Positions 9,858 to 18,348 of a stretch of DNA of 64,000 nt are shown one piece after another (positions within the stretch are counted from its first letter, which is position 1; every line of letters starts with the position of its first letter). This DNA is from Streptococcus oralis (GTDB taxonomy: Bacteria > Bacillota > Bacilli > Lactobacillales > Streptococcaceae). Made by a program: the position numbers and the translations under genes. The DNA is taken from positions 1,883,501-1,947,500 of the forward strand of contig NZ_CP029257.1 in the NCBI RefSeq assembly GCF_024399415.1, read 5' to 3'. The notes beneath the pieces were generated by a model, which saw nothing but the letters and a program-made list of their open reading frames with translations, had not been told where the DNA came from and ran no database searches.

Positions 9858-9866
9858 AGGACTCTT
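9845..9866. terminator. Terminator between the Rgg-type gene and the LysM gene
   Basis: AAGAGCCC and GGACTCTT pair around a short loop. On the minus strand the stem is followed by TTTTTTG, a good terminator for the LysM gene. On the plus strand the tail (GTATTCTT) is weaker. The stem overlaps the last codons of the Rgg-type gene. Confidence 0.6.
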
Positions 9867-9872
9867 GTATTC

Positions 9873-10496
9873 TTAATACCAACCGTTGTTAAGCCAGAAG
9901 TTCTTGGCAGCTGTCCATGAACCGTAACGTCCTGCAACGTAGGCATCTGCTACACGTTCTTGGTTTTCAGCTGAGTAGTCACCGTTCAAGTATGAATCTG
10001 TCAATTGGTAACGTCCGATGTAACGTCCGTTTGTAGCAGTGTAGCTACCACCTGATTCTTTTTGAGCGATCCATTCTTTGGCTTCTGCTTCAGAACCACT
10101 TACAGTAGAAGCTGCTGCAGTGTTGCTTTCTGCTGCTGGAGTTGCAGGTGCAGCTGGGGCTTCATAAGTTGTTGTTGCTGCTGGAGCTTCTTCAACTGTT
10201 TCTGTAGCTACTGGAGCTGTTTCTTCCGTTGTTGCTGCTGGAGCTACAGTAGAAGCTGTTCCTTCAATAACCAAAACTTGGTCAACATAGATAAGGTGAA
10301 TATCTTTAATGTTGTTTTTTGCCGCCAATTTTTCAACAGTTGTGTTGTACTTCTCAGCGATTTCTGAAAGAGTATCACCTGATTTAACTGTGTAAGTTAC
10401 AGTTTCTTGGGCAGATGCAAGTGATGGAGCAAAGAAAGCAAGCAAAGCTGCTACTCCTGCGATAGTTGTTTTAATTTTTTTAGTTGTTAATGACAT
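9873..10496 (-). CDS. LysM-domain secreted cell-wall protein with transglycosylase-like C-terminus
   Basis: The protein has 207 residues. A Sec signal peptide ends near ASAQ (residue 29). One LysM domain follows (YTVKSGDTLSEIAEKYNTTVEKLAAKNNI, in parts; about residues 34-77). Then comes an Ala/Thr/Glu/Pro-rich linker (about 80-135) and a C-terminal domain with WIAQKESGGSYTATNGRYIGRYQL, which resembles the SceD/IsaA type of lytic transglycosylase with the catalytic-type Glu in KESGG. It should act on peptidoglycan outside the cell. Pneumococcus has the same protein between the bacteriocin and serine dehydratase loci and I recall it as part of the WalRK regulon. Monocistronic. Confidence 0.85.
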   Translation of the reverse strand: MSLTTKKIKTTIAGVAALLAFFAPSLASAQETVTYTVKSGDTLSEIAEKYNTTVEKLAAKNNIKDIHLIYVDQVLVIEGTASTVAPAATTEETAPVATETVEEAPAATTTYEAPAAPATPAAESNTAAASTVSGSEAEAKEWIAQKESGGSYTATNGRYIGRYQLTDSYLNGDYSAENQERVADAYVAGRYGSWTAAKNFWLNNGWY

Positions 10497-10698
10497 ATCT
10501 AAAAATTCTCCTTTTTATCTATGATACTATTCTACTCCTCGAATGTTACCGTTGTTTAACGGTTTTATGTAGAAATATTACAAAAATGTTTTATATTTAC
10601 CGTTTTATGGAGGTTTTTGTCACAAAAGACCTTATTTTATACTATCTTTAATCATTTTAAGCTTTTGATAAGGGAAATAAGCGCAGAGGTCCATTCTT

Positions 10699-10707
10699 TG
10701 ATATAAT
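10699..10707 (+). promoter_or_regulatory. Extended -10 promoter of sdaAB-sdaAA
   Basis: TG-A-TATAAT forms an extended -10 element with no clear -35 at the right distance. Transcription would start about 24 bases before the sdaAB ATG. Confidence 0.5.
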
Positions 10708-10737
10708 AGATATAAGAATCTTTGTAAGGGGAAACAG

Positions 10738-11409
10738 ATGCACTCACTTCGTTTTCAATCTGTCTTTGACATTATCGGACCAGTTATGATTGGCCCATCA
10801 AGTAGCCATACTGCTGGAGCTGTTCGCATCGGGAAAATCGTCTCTTCCATCTTTGATGATACGCCGACAGAAGTCGAATTCCATTTATTTAATTCATTTG
10901 CCAAAACCTACCGTGGTCATGGAACCGACCTTGCTCTCGTCGCTGGTATATTAGGCATGGATACGGACGATCCCGACATTCCAAATAGCCTAGAGATTGC
11001 CCATAAACGCGGTATCAAGATTGTCTGGACCATTCAGAAGGACAGCAATGCTCCTCATCCTAATACCACTAAAATTACTGTGAAGAATGAACACAAGTCC
11101 ATTAGTGTGACAGGAATTTCCATCGGTGGAGGAAATATCCAGGTTACGGAACTTAACGGCTTTGCTGTCTCTCTCAACATGAATACCCCGACCATCATCA
11201 TCGTGCATCAGGATGTTCCGGGTATGATTGCCCATGTCACAGAAGCCCTCTCTCGTTTCGATATCAACATCGCACAGATGAATGTGACTCGAGAAAAAGC
11301 TGGAGAAAAAGCCATCATGATTATCGAAGTCGATAGTCGAAGTTGCGAAGAGGCGATTGAAGAAATCCGAAAAATCCCTCATCTCCACAATGTCAATTTC
11401 TTTAAGTAG
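10738..11409 (+). CDS. sdaAB: L-serine dehydratase, beta subunit
   Basis: The beta subunit of the iron-sulfur L-serine dehydratase pairs with the alpha subunit to convert serine to pyruvate and ammonia. The 223-residue protein starts with FDIIGPVMIGPSSSHTAGAVRIG, the conserved substrate-side motif. The C-terminal 75 residues form an ACT domain (TIIIVHQDVPGMIAHVTEALSRF, in parts), usually a site of serine control. The alpha gene follows 8 bases downstream with its ribosome binding site in the gap. A GGGG-type site precedes the ATG. Confidence 0.95.
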   Translation: MHSLRFQSVFDIIGPVMIGPSSSHTAGAVRIGKIVSSIFDDTPTEVEFHLFNSFAKTYRGHGTDLALVAGILGMDTDDPDIPNSLEIAHKRGIKIVWTIQKDSNAPHPNTTKITVKNEHKSISVTGISIGGGNIQVTELNGFAVSLNMNTPTIIIVHQDVPGMIAHVTEALSRFDINIAQMNVTREKAGEKAIMIIEVDSRSCEEAIEEIRKIPHLHNVNFFK

Positions 11410-11417
11410 GAGGAAAC

Positions 11418-12290
11418 ATGTTTTATTCTATCAAAGAATTGGTTGAGCAAGCAGATCTAGACTTCCAAGGGAATGTTGCAGAACTCATGATTGCAACCGA
11501 ATATCAACTAACCGGTCGAGAACGGCCAGAAGTTCTCCTCCTCATGGAACGCAATCTAGAAGTCATGAAAGCCTCTGTCGAGCTCGGCCTCAGTGAAAAC
11601 AAATCCCGTAGTGGCTTAACAGGCGGAGATGCGGCCAAACTAGACCGCCATCTCAAAAGTGGCAAGGCCTTGTCGGACTTTACCATCCTATCAGCAGCCC
11701 GTAATGCCATCGCGGTCAATGAACACAATGCGAAGATGGGCTTGGTCTGCGCCACTCCAACCGCAGGAAGTGCTGGCTGTCTGCCAGCCGTTCTCACTGC
11801 TGCTATCCAAAAACTTGACCTTAGTCACGAAGAACAGCTGGATTTCCTCTTTGCTGCTGGTGCCTTTGGACTAGTCATCGCGAACAATGCCTCTATCTCA
11901 GGTGCTGAAGGTGGCTGTCAGGCCGAAGTTGGCTCTGCCTCTGCCATGAGTGCCGCAGCCTTGACCTTGGCTGCAGGTGGAAGCCCCTATCAGGCTAGCC
12001 AAGCCATTGCCTTTGTCATTAAAAATATGCTAGGCCTTATCTGCGATCCCGTCGCTGGTTTGGTTGAAGTTCCCTGTGTCAAACGCAATGCCATGGGGGC
12101 TAGTTTTGCCTTTATCGCGGCTGATATGGCCTTGGCAGGTATCGAGTCTAAAATCCCTGTTGACGAAGTCATCGATGCCATGTATCAGGTCGGATCAAGC
12201 CTCCCAACTGCCTTTCGTGAAACGGCTGAGGGTGGACTCGCCGCCACACCTACTGGTCGCCGCCTACAAAAAGAAATCTTCGGAAAATAA
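11418..12290 (+). CDS. sdaAA: L-serine dehydratase, alpha subunit
   Basis: The 290-residue alpha subunit carries the 4Fe-4S cluster of the enzyme. Cluster-type cysteines are visible in CATPTAGSAGC and CDPVAGLVEVPC. It ends with TPTGRRLQKEIFG. A strong AGGAGG site lies between the beta stop and this ATG, so the two subunits are co-expressed. A HAD phosphatase follows after 27 bases and may share the transcript. Confidence 0.95.
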   Translation: MFYSIKELVEQADLDFQGNVAELMIATEYQLTGRERPEVLLLMERNLEVMKASVELGLSENKSRSGLTGGDAAKLDRHLKSGKALSDFTILSAARNAIAVNEHNAKMGLVCATPTAGSAGCLPAVLTAAIQKLDLSHEEQLDFLFAAGAFGLVIANNASISGAEGGCQAEVGSASAMSAAALTLAAGGSPYQASQAIAFVIKNMLGLICDPVAGLVEVPCVKRNAMGASFAFIAADMALAGIESKIPVDEVIDAMYQVGSSLPTAFRETAEGGLAATPTGRRLQKEIFGK

Positions 12291-12317
12291 GCTTATCTAT
12301 ATCTATTAGGAGAAACT

Positions 12318-12947
12318 ATGCCCTCTATCTCAGCAGTCTTTTTTGATCTAGACGGAACTCTGGTTGACAGTTCCATCGGGATCCACAATGCCTTTACCCA
12401 TACCTTTAAAGAGCTAGGAGTTCCAAGCCCTGATGCCAAAACCATTCGTGGTTTTATGGGACCGCCCCTTGAAAGTAGTTTTGCAACATGCCTTCCCAAG
12501 AAACAAATCCCAGAGGCTGTGCAGATATACCGCTCTTACTACAAGGAAAAAGGAATCCACGAAGCCCAACTCTTCCCCCGAATAACGGAATTGCTTCAAG
12601 AGATTTCGCAAAACTACCCTCTCTACATCACTACAACAAAGAATACTCCGATTGCCCAGGATATGACTAAAAATCTGGGAATCCATCATTTCTTTGATGG
12701 CATTTACGGCTCTAGTCCTGAAACGCCGCACAAGGCGGATGTCATCCGTTACGCCTTGCAGACGCATCAACTGCCTGCAGACCAAGTTCTCATCATTGGC
12801 GACACCAAGTTTGATATGATCGGAGCCCAAGAAACTGGTATTAAAAAGTTCGCTGTTACTTGGGGATTTGGAGAAGAGGCTGATTTACTCAGCTATCAAC
12901 CTGACTGGATTGCCCGTACCATTGATGATATCATTAGCCAGCTCTAA
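12318..12947 (+). CDS. HAD-superfamily phosphatase (Gph/PgmB-like)
   Basis: The protein has 209 residues. Motif I is FFDLDGTLVDS with the two catalytic aspartates, motif II is the Thr in ITTTKN, and motif IV is IIGDTKFDMIGAQETG. A helical cap is inserted after motif I (residues about 15-85), so it is a subfamily I enzyme such as phosphoglycolate phosphatase. The substrate cannot be read from sequence. It is last in the sdaAB-sdaAA unit, just before a strong bidirectional terminator. Confidence 0.85.
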   Translation: MPSISAVFFDLDGTLVDSSIGIHNAFTHTFKELGVPSPDAKTIRGFMGPPLESSFATCLPKKQIPEAVQIYRSYYKEKGIHEAQLFPRITELLQEISQNYPLYITTTKNTPIAQDMTKNLGIHHFFDGIYGSSPETPHKADVIRYALQTHQLPADQVLIIGDTKFDMIGAQETGIKKFAVTWGFGEEADLLSYQPDWIARTIDDIISQL

Positions 12948-12954
12948 CCATACA

Positions 12955-12997
12955 AAAATACTCCTAACACTAGTGAACTAGGTTAAGGAGTATTTTT
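12955..12997. terminator. Bidirectional terminator after the HAD phosphatase
   Basis: AATACTCCTAAC pairs with GTTAAGGAGTATT (one bulged base) around a 13-base loop that itself contains ACTAG/CTAG. T runs follow on both strands. Confidence 0.85.
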
Positions 12998-13070
12998 TGT
13001 ATAGGTTGCTACTATAAGCGATTATTTGCTGGGAAACGACTCAGCCGTTTTTAACTAGACTAAAAATATC

Positions 13071-13493
13071 CTAATATTTTCGTACCATGTCTTCAAACTG
13101 AGAGTCTTCCTTATTTTCTTTATTTTTGTCACTATTTTTTATCACTTTTTCTCCAAATCGTTGACTTGGCATAGCGAGCATAACGAGCAGTGTTACTGCA
13201 CCCAAAGGAACAAATACAATAAAGATATAGGCCCAATGGATACCCACATCTCGTAAGCGACGTACTATCAGTGCTAGTAGAGGAACAAACTCTACTATAA
13301 ACAAAATAATACACATACTGAAGACCGCAATATTCCTGATGGCTTTATCAGATTCTAATCCCGTGAATAGCGAGTAGTAGGCGGGCAAGAAAATTACCAT
13401 ATTTAGCAGCCAAACCCACCAAAATTCTGGACGTGTGGAACGACCAGAAAAATTTGCATAGCCTTTGAAAAAACTCCTAATAGCACTCAGCAT
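13071..13493 (-). CDS. DUF805 family membrane protein
   Basis: The protein has 140 residues with four predicted membrane segments at about 23-43, 55-78 and 88-112 plus a weaker one. The N-terminal FFKGYANFSGRSTRPEFWWVWL and the later RRLRDVGIHWAYIF are the recognisable DUF805 patterns. The C-terminus is a charged cytoplasmic tail. No function is established for the family in streptococci. It stands alone, with an AGGAG site before its ATG. Confidence 0.8.
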   Translation of the reverse strand: MLSAIRSFFKGYANFSGRSTRPEFWWVWLLNMVIFLPAYYSLFTGLESDKAIRNIAVFSMCIILFIVEFVPLLALIVRRLRDVGIHWAYIFIVFVPLGAVTLLVMLAMPSQRFGEKVIKNSDKNKENKEDSQFEDMVRKY

Positions 13494-13670
13494 ACAAAAA
13501 TCTCCTTTTGACTTTAATACTTATTTCGCAAAGTTATGTTACCAGCTAAAAATAGAGGTAGTTTTTAGATTGTCTGAAATCACTCTCCTGATAGATCACA
13601 TAACATCGTCCCTTGAATAGTTGCGCTTATTAAACCTTTGAAATATCCGACGTCCTCTACTCTCTATTTA

Positions 13671-13705
13671 TAAAAACCAGCTTTCTGATTTCCTCAGAAA
13701 ACTGG
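13671..13705 (-). terminator. Terminator of the polysaccharide dehydratase operon
   Basis: On the minus strand CCAGTTTTCTGA pairs with TCAGAAAGCTGG around GGAAA, followed by TTTTTAT. It lies 37 bases after the dehydratase stop. Confidence 0.8.
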
Positions 13706-13741
13706 CGATAGTTGTTTCATTATGAAGGTAGATGAACACTC

Positions 13742-15592
13742 TTACTCAGCATGAGTTGTCTCATTCGCAAAAGAAATGATCGCTTCTTTGAGCTCATCTC
13801 CGCTGAGTGAACGGAACTCCTCTATTTTTTGATTGATGGCTTCTAGAGGCATGACATTTACCTTACCAACGAAGATCTTGTCCATGACTTGGTTATCAAC
13901 CAATTCGGTCGAAACCAAGAGTTCTTCATAGAGTTTTTCCCCTGGGCGAATTCCAACTTCAACGATTGGAATTTCACTTTCCGTGTGTCCGCTTAGAAGA
14001 ACCATTTTCTTAGCCAAGTCATAGATTTTAACCGGTTTGCCCATGTCTAGGATAAAGACTTCTCCGTCCTTGGCATAAGCGCCAGCATGGATTACCAGAC
14101 GACTGGCCTCTGGAATGGTCATGAAGTAACGTGTCATACGGAAGTCTGTCACCGTTACCGGACCACCTTCAGCAATCTGACGTTCAAAGACAGGAATCAC
14201 GCTACCACGACTACCAAGAACATTCCCAAAACGAACTGCACAGTAGGTTGATTTGCTACGTTGGTTAAAGCCAGTGACAATCAATTCTGCCACGCGCTTA
14301 GTTGCACCCATAACATTCGGTGGATTGACCGCCTTGTCAGTCGAAATCATGACCATCTTAGGTACTTTGGCTTCATCAACAGCCTTGGCAACATTGTAGG
14401 TACCGAGGATATTGTTCTTGAAGGCTTCTTTTGGATTGCGTTCCATCATCGGAACGTGCTTGTGGGCTGCAGCATGGTAAACAATGGCTGGTTTGTACTG
14501 CTCAAACACCTGCAAGAGACGGTCATAGTCCTGAATATCTGCAATAACAGGAACATAATCAATCCCTTGGAATGTACGGATCAATTCATGATAAACGAGA
14601 TAGATTGAGTTTTCACCATGTCCAAGCAAGACGATACGCTCGGGATTGAAGCGGCTAACTTGACGACAAATCTCTGAACCAATCGAACCACCAGCTCCTG
14701 TCACCAAGATGGTCTTGCCTGTAATCTCAGTACCCAGACGCGATTCGTCGAGACGAATCTCCTGACGGCCCAAAAGGTCTGTGATATCAATTTTTTGGAA
14801 ACCACTACCTGGTTGATGGAGTCCTTGAACGACTGTCTCAACCTTAGGCATCTTGTAACATTTGACACCTAGCTTATTACACATCTGTAAGATGCGTTCG
14901 TACTCTGATGGGTCAAGCGAAGGAATCGCTACGATGACACGCTCGATTTGGTGACGTTTAGCCAATTCAGGCAGATTTTCATAAGAGCCCAGAACTGGGA
15001 TCCCACCTAGTTTTTGTCCCTTTTTCTTTTCATCATTATCCAATATCCCCACTAGCTCAAGGTCGCTAGTTGGATGTTGATAGCTGTTCATAAAGAGGGC
15101 ACCACCATCACCAGCACCAATCAAGAAGGTCCGACGATGCTCTCCATCTCCACTACCTTGCTTGCGCTTAGAATAAATCAACTGCCAAGTGATACGAGGA
15201 AGCAAGATAAGGAAGGTGCTCAGCAAAATGAAGAGCACGATGAAACGGATAGAAAATAGTGGAAGAAAGGCATAGCAGATTCCATAAGAAAGAACACTGC
15301 TGAGCATCACTCCGAAAAAGATTTTCATGAAATCCGTAATCTTGCTATAACGACTGATACTAGCGTTTAGCCCCCAAAATGCAATCATGATTTGATAGAG
15401 GAGGAAAGCTAAAAGAGTGTAGATCACGTAATCCACAGGCGCAGGATTTATAAGGCCATAAAACAAGATATAAGATACGATGATGGAAACCACCATACTC
15501 AGAATATCGAATATCCCCCAAAACACTTGTTTTTGCTGTTTATTTAAAATTTCAACCAGATCAATCACATAATCTGTTAGTTTTTTATTCAT
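13742..15592 (-). CDS. Membrane-bound nucleotide-sugar 4,6-dehydratase/epimerase (CapD/PglF-like)
   Basis: The protein has 616 residues. Four membrane segments occupy about residues 20-140, followed by a first Rossmann-like domain (FLIGAGDGGALFMN at about 152) and a second NAD-binding SDR domain starting with TGAGGSIGSE near residue 296. Active-site features of the UDP-GlcNAc 4,6-dehydratase group are present: YHAAAHKHVPMMERNP and STDKAVNPPNVMGATKR, where the usual Tyr is replaced by Met as in that group. It likely makes a 4-keto-6-deoxy sugar for a surface glycan or glycoprotein. The glycosyltransferase gene upstream on the same strand belongs to the same unit. The acceptor polymer is unknown. 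Confidence 0.88.
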   Translation of the reverse strand: MNKKLTDYVIDLVEILNKQQKQVFWGIFDILSMVVSIIVSYILFYGLINPAPVDYVIYTLLAFLLYQIMIAFWGLNASISRYSKITDFMKIFFGVMLSSVLSYGICYAFLPLFSIRFIVLFILLSTFLILLPRITWQLIYSKRKQGSGDGEHRRTFLIGAGDGGALFMNSYQHPTSDLELVGILDNDEKKKGQKLGGIPVLGSYENLPELAKRHQIERVIVAIPSLDPSEYERILQMCNKLGVKCYKMPKVETVVQGLHQPGSGFQKIDITDLLGRQEIRLDESRLGTEITGKTILVTGAGGSIGSEICRQVSRFNPERIVLLGHGENSIYLVYHELIRTFQGIDYVPVIADIQDYDRLLQVFEQYKPAIVYHAAAHKHVPMMERNPKEAFKNNILGTYNVAKAVDEAKVPKMVMISTDKAVNPPNVMGATKRVAELIVTGFNQRSKSTYCAVRFGNVLGSRGSVIPVFERQIAEGGPVTVTDFRMTRYFMTIPEASRLVIHAGAYAKDGEVFILDMGKPVKIYDLAKKMVLLSGHTESEIPIVEVGIRPGEKLYEELLVSTELVDNQVMDKIFVGKVNVMPLEAINQKIEEFRSLSGDELKEAIISFANETTHAE

Positions 15593-15667
15593 AGGAATTT
15601 ACTCCCCCTTAAAAGAGTCAGATGATACTGTTGTTATGATAGCCTAAATCATTCAGTCTATCGGGGC

Positions 15668-16498
15668 TTACTTTCTCTTTCTTAAAAGTTTGACGAAGAT
15701 AAACTGACGTACAAAGCCTGGACAAAGTGCAACAATTGCCTGAATGGCTACACTTTTAGCATATTCCATGTAAGAAATTTGCCCTCGCTCAAGCATCCTT
15801 TGGCGAGCCTGACGATAGAGTTTAAGGTAACGCAAGCCACCTCGACGCTCAAACATCCCTGCACCGACACGAACCTTACACAAGATTTGATCTAGGTTCC
15901 CAGTCTTGGCACCTGCAGCAATCATATTGAGCCAAAGGAGGTCATCCTCCATGTAAAGGCCATCTTCATAGTTGCCCGCCTTGAGGACCATGTCCTTTTT
16001 AAACATGACTGTCATATGGTTAAAAGCGCTTCTCATTCTCTGATAAGCCACAATGTCTGCGTGCTGAGTTGGAACACGACGATAAGATACAATCTCATCT
16101 GGATTGTCAATGAACTCTGCGATATGGCCGCCTAAGAGATCGAGATCTTCTTTCTCCATTAGCTGAAGCTGTTTCTCAAAACGATCCGGAACGGCTAAAT
16201 CATCCGTATCCATGCGGGCAATAATGTCATACTGGCACTGTAAAACACCGTATCGAAGAGCCAAGCCTAAACCTTGGTTTTGTTCTAAGGGGCACCGTTT
16301 AACTGGAATGTCTGACTGAGCTGCCACTTCATCTAGCACCTGATAGAGTTCGGGTGTGAGCGGGCCATCCTCAACAAGAACAAGTTCGCTCGGTTTCAAG
16401 GTCTGGTTTTGAACACTTTTGATAGCATCTCTTAAAAACGTCGGATTTTCCTTTACATAGACCGACATCAAGACGCTGATTTTTTGCTTTTCAGGCAC
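15668..16498 (-). CDS. Family 2 glycosyltransferase
   Basis: The protein has 276 residues and a GT-A fold pattern: ISVLMSVYVKENPTFLRDAIKSV at the start, LVEDGPLT, and the metal-binding DTDD motif (IIARMDTDDLAVPDRF) near residue 100. A later YMEDDLLWLNMIAAG segment is typical of the acceptor side. There is no clear membrane segment except a weak C-terminal hydrophobic patch. Translation starts with GTG at 16498, preceded by GGAG. It is transcribed ahead of the CapD-like dehydratase, suggesting that it transfers the sugar made by that enzyme. Sugar and acceptor are not readable. Confidence 0.85.
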   Translation of the reverse strand: MPEKQKISVLMSVYVKENPTFLRDAIKSVQNQTLKPSELVLVEDGPLTPELYQVLDEVAAQSDIPVKRCPLEQNQGLGLALRYGVLQCQYDIIARMDTDDLAVPDRFEKQLQLMEKEDLDLLGGHIAEFIDNPDEIVSYRRVPTQHADIVAYQRMRSAFNHMTVMFKKDMVLKAGNYEDGLYMEDDLLWLNMIAAGAKTGNLDQILCKVRVGAGMFERRGGLRYLKLYRQARQRMLERGQISYMEYAKSVAIQAIVALCPGFVRQFIFVKLLRKRK

Positions 16499-16656
16499 AG
16501 TTTTTCTCCAATGTATAGATTTCCTTCCACTATTTTATCACAAAATTTCCTAGTTTCCTATTTTTATATCAAATCAAGGAAAATTCTAGTAAAGAAATCT
16601 GTCTCTTTTCACTTTATTTTCACTTTCATTGATTGATCTGTCTTGGCTGTCATTAC

Positions 16657-16685
16657 TTGACATTATAAGGAAAAAACCTTAAAAT
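16657..16685 (+). promoter_or_regulatory. Sigma-A promoter of the MFS transporter gene
   Basis: TTGACA and TAAAAT are separated by 17 bases. A small dyad (AAGG...CCTT) lies inside the spacer. Confidence 0.65.
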
Positions 16686-16719
16686 AAGCTGTTATTAAAA
16701 TCATCCTATCGAGGTTTTT

Positions 16720-17886
16720 ATGAAGAAACAATCACTCTTTTTTGTTCTAGGAATTGTCTTAATCGGGACTGTTTTACGATCTCCCTTCACTGCTCTTCCA
16801 ACTATTTTAGGAGATATTGCTCAGGGACTAGGAGTGGAGGTTAGCTCTCTTGGGATTTTAACCAGTCTCCCTCTCTTGATGTTTGCTCTTTTCTCTGCTT
16901 TTGCAAGCCGCTTGGCACAAAAAATCGGGTTGGAACATCTCTTTACTTACTGTCTCCTTCTCTTAACCGTTGGCTCTGTCATTCGGATTTTCAATCTTCC
17001 CCTTCTCTATCTAGGGACCCTAATTGTGGGAGCAAGCATTGCGATCTTCAATGTACTCCTCCCAAGTATAATCCAGGCAAATCAGCCTCAAAAGATTAGT
17101 TTCCTAACAACTCTCTATGTCACTGCCATGGGAATTTCGACAGCCATCGCTTCTTATCTTTCGGTCCCTATCACCCAAGCTAGTTCTTGGAAGGGACTTA
17201 TCCTCGTTCTCAGCTTTCTCTGTCTGGTCACTCTGCTAGTCTGGTTGCCAAATCATCGCCACAACCACCACCTAGAAAGCCAAAAAGAAAAGCAAGTCAA
17301 AGAGAATATTCTAAAAAGTAAAGATGTCTGGGCTATCATTATCTTTGGCGGGCTTCAGTCCTTGCTCTTTTATACAAGTATGACCTGGTTGCCAACTATG
17401 GCTGTTAGTGCTGGTATTTCTAATAGTGATGCGGCTCTTCTGGCTTCTATCTTCTCACTGATCAGCATTCCTTTTTCCATGACTGTTCCAAGTCTGACGA
17501 CTCGTCTATCAGATAGTCACCGTCGAATCATGCTGGCAATTATCTCTATCGCTGGTATGATGGGAATTGCCATGCTCTTGTATCCAGCCAATAATTTCCT
17601 CTACTGGTTAGTCGTCCATCTCTTGATTGGAACGGCCTGCAGTGCCCTCTTCCCCTACCTCATGGTTTGCTTTTCTCTTAAAACCAGTTCTCCTGAAAAG
17701 ACAGCTCAGCTATCAGGACTAGCGCAAACAGGAGGCTACATCTTGGCGGCCTTTGGTCCTGCCTTGTTTGGTTATAGTTTTGAACTTTTTCAATCTTGGA
17801 TCCCAGCTGTCCTTGCTCTTCTAGCCATCGATATCATCATGACCGTCTCACTCTTTATGGTGGATCGGGCGGATAAAATCCTCTAA
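16720..17886 (+). CDS. MFS transporter, CynX/NimT family
   Basis: The protein has 388 residues and about 12 hydrophobic segments with the central cytoplasmic loop (HRHNHHLESQKEKQVKEN) dividing two halves. The N-terminal segment LRSPFTALPTILGDIAQGLGV is typical of the CynX/NimT group, whose members move small anions such as cyanate or nitroimidazoles. No substrate can be assigned. It has its own promoter and terminator, and pneumococcus has the same gene next to the PadR operon. Confidence 0.85.
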   Translation: MKKQSLFFVLGIVLIGTVLRSPFTALPTILGDIAQGLGVEVSSLGILTSLPLLMFALFSAFASRLAQKIGLEHLFTYCLLLLTVGSVIRIFNLPLLYLGTLIVGASIAIFNVLLPSIIQANQPQKISFLTTLYVTAMGISTAIASYLSVPITQASSWKGLILVLSFLCLVTLLVWLPNHRHNHHLESQKEKQVKENILKSKDVWAIIIFGGLQSLLFYTSMTWLPTMAVSAGISNSDAALLASIFSLISIPFSMTVPSLTTRLSDSHRRIMLAIISIAGMMGIAMLLYPANNFLYWLVVHLLIGTACSALFPYLMVCFSLKTSSPEKTAQLSGLAQTGGYILAAFGPALFGYSFELFQSWIPAVLALLAIDIIMTVSLFMVDRADKIL

Positions 17887-17914
17887 ACTTCTAGTTTTTA
17901 CTAGGAGTTTTTTA
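17885..17914 (+). terminator. Terminator of the MFS transporter gene
   Basis: AACTTCTAG pairs with CTAGGAGTT (one G-T pair) around a 6-base loop and is followed by TTTTTT. It starts within the last codon of the gene. Confidence 0.8.
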
Positions 17915-17916
17915 TA

Positions 17917-18003
17917 TGTAAAATTTTTACACATATTTCTTGACAGGGCTTTCATATTGAGATACAATATATTTGAAAAGAGTATATATAAAATTTTTAT
18001 ATA
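17917..18003 (+). promoter_or_regulatory. PadR operon promoter flanked by two palindromes
   Basis: A near-consensus promoter, TTGACA (17940-17945), 17 bases, TACAAT (17963-17968), lies between two palindromes. Upstream is TGTAAAA-T-TTTTACA (17917-17931). Downstream, in the transcribed leader, is TATATAAAATTTTTATATA (17985-18003), with 9-bp arms around one central base. Both are plausible PadR operators for autorepression. Confidence 0.65.
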
Positions 18004-18021
18004 ATATAAAGGAGGTTTCCC

Positions 18022-18348
18022 ATGTACTTCCCAACATCCTCTGCCTTGATTGAGTTTCTCATCTTGGCTGTACTGGAGCAGGGGGATTCTTATGGTTATG
18101 AGATTAGTCAAACCATTAAGCTCATCGCCAATATCAAAGAATCTACGCTCTATCCCATTCTCAAAAAATTGGGAGCCAGTGGCTTTCTGACCACCTACTC
18201 TAGAGAGTTTCAGGGGCGTATGCGCAAATACTACTCCTTGACCAATCAAGGCGTAGAGCAGCTCGTTACTCTAAAGGAAGAGTGGACGCTCTATACCGAC
18301 ACCGTCAACGGCATCATAGAAGGGAGTATCCGCCATGACAAGAACTGA
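18022..18348 (+). CDS. PadR-family transcriptional regulator
   Basis: The protein has 108 residues, the size of PadR subfamily 2. The winged-helix core reads LIEFLILAVLEQGDSYGYEISQTI followed by ESTLYPILKKLGASGFLTTY and the wing GRMRKYYSLT. Such regulators repress transporter or envelope-stress operons and often their own gene. It is first in a four-gene operon with DUF1700, DUF4097 and a membrane protein, and its stop overlaps the next start by 14 bases. An AAAGGAGG site precedes the ATG. Confidence 0.92.
   Translation: MYFPTSSALIEFLILAVLEQGDSYGYEISQTIKLIANIKESTLYPILKKLGASGFLTTYSREFQGRMRKYYSLTNQGVEQLVTLKEEWTLYTDTVNGIIEGSIRHDKN

Noticed and set aside
10062..10367. Cys- and Ser-rich 101-codon frame on the plus strand inside the LysM gene
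   Set aside because: It is the antisense of Ala/Thr/Glu-rich linker codons, which creates Cys and Ser codons artificially.
10500..10600. Possible WalR (VicR) box upstream of the LysM gene
   Set aside because: TGTTAC-N5-TTTAAC has one clear mismatch in the second half and its position relative to a promoter is uncertain, so I did not list it although regulation by WalRK is plausible.
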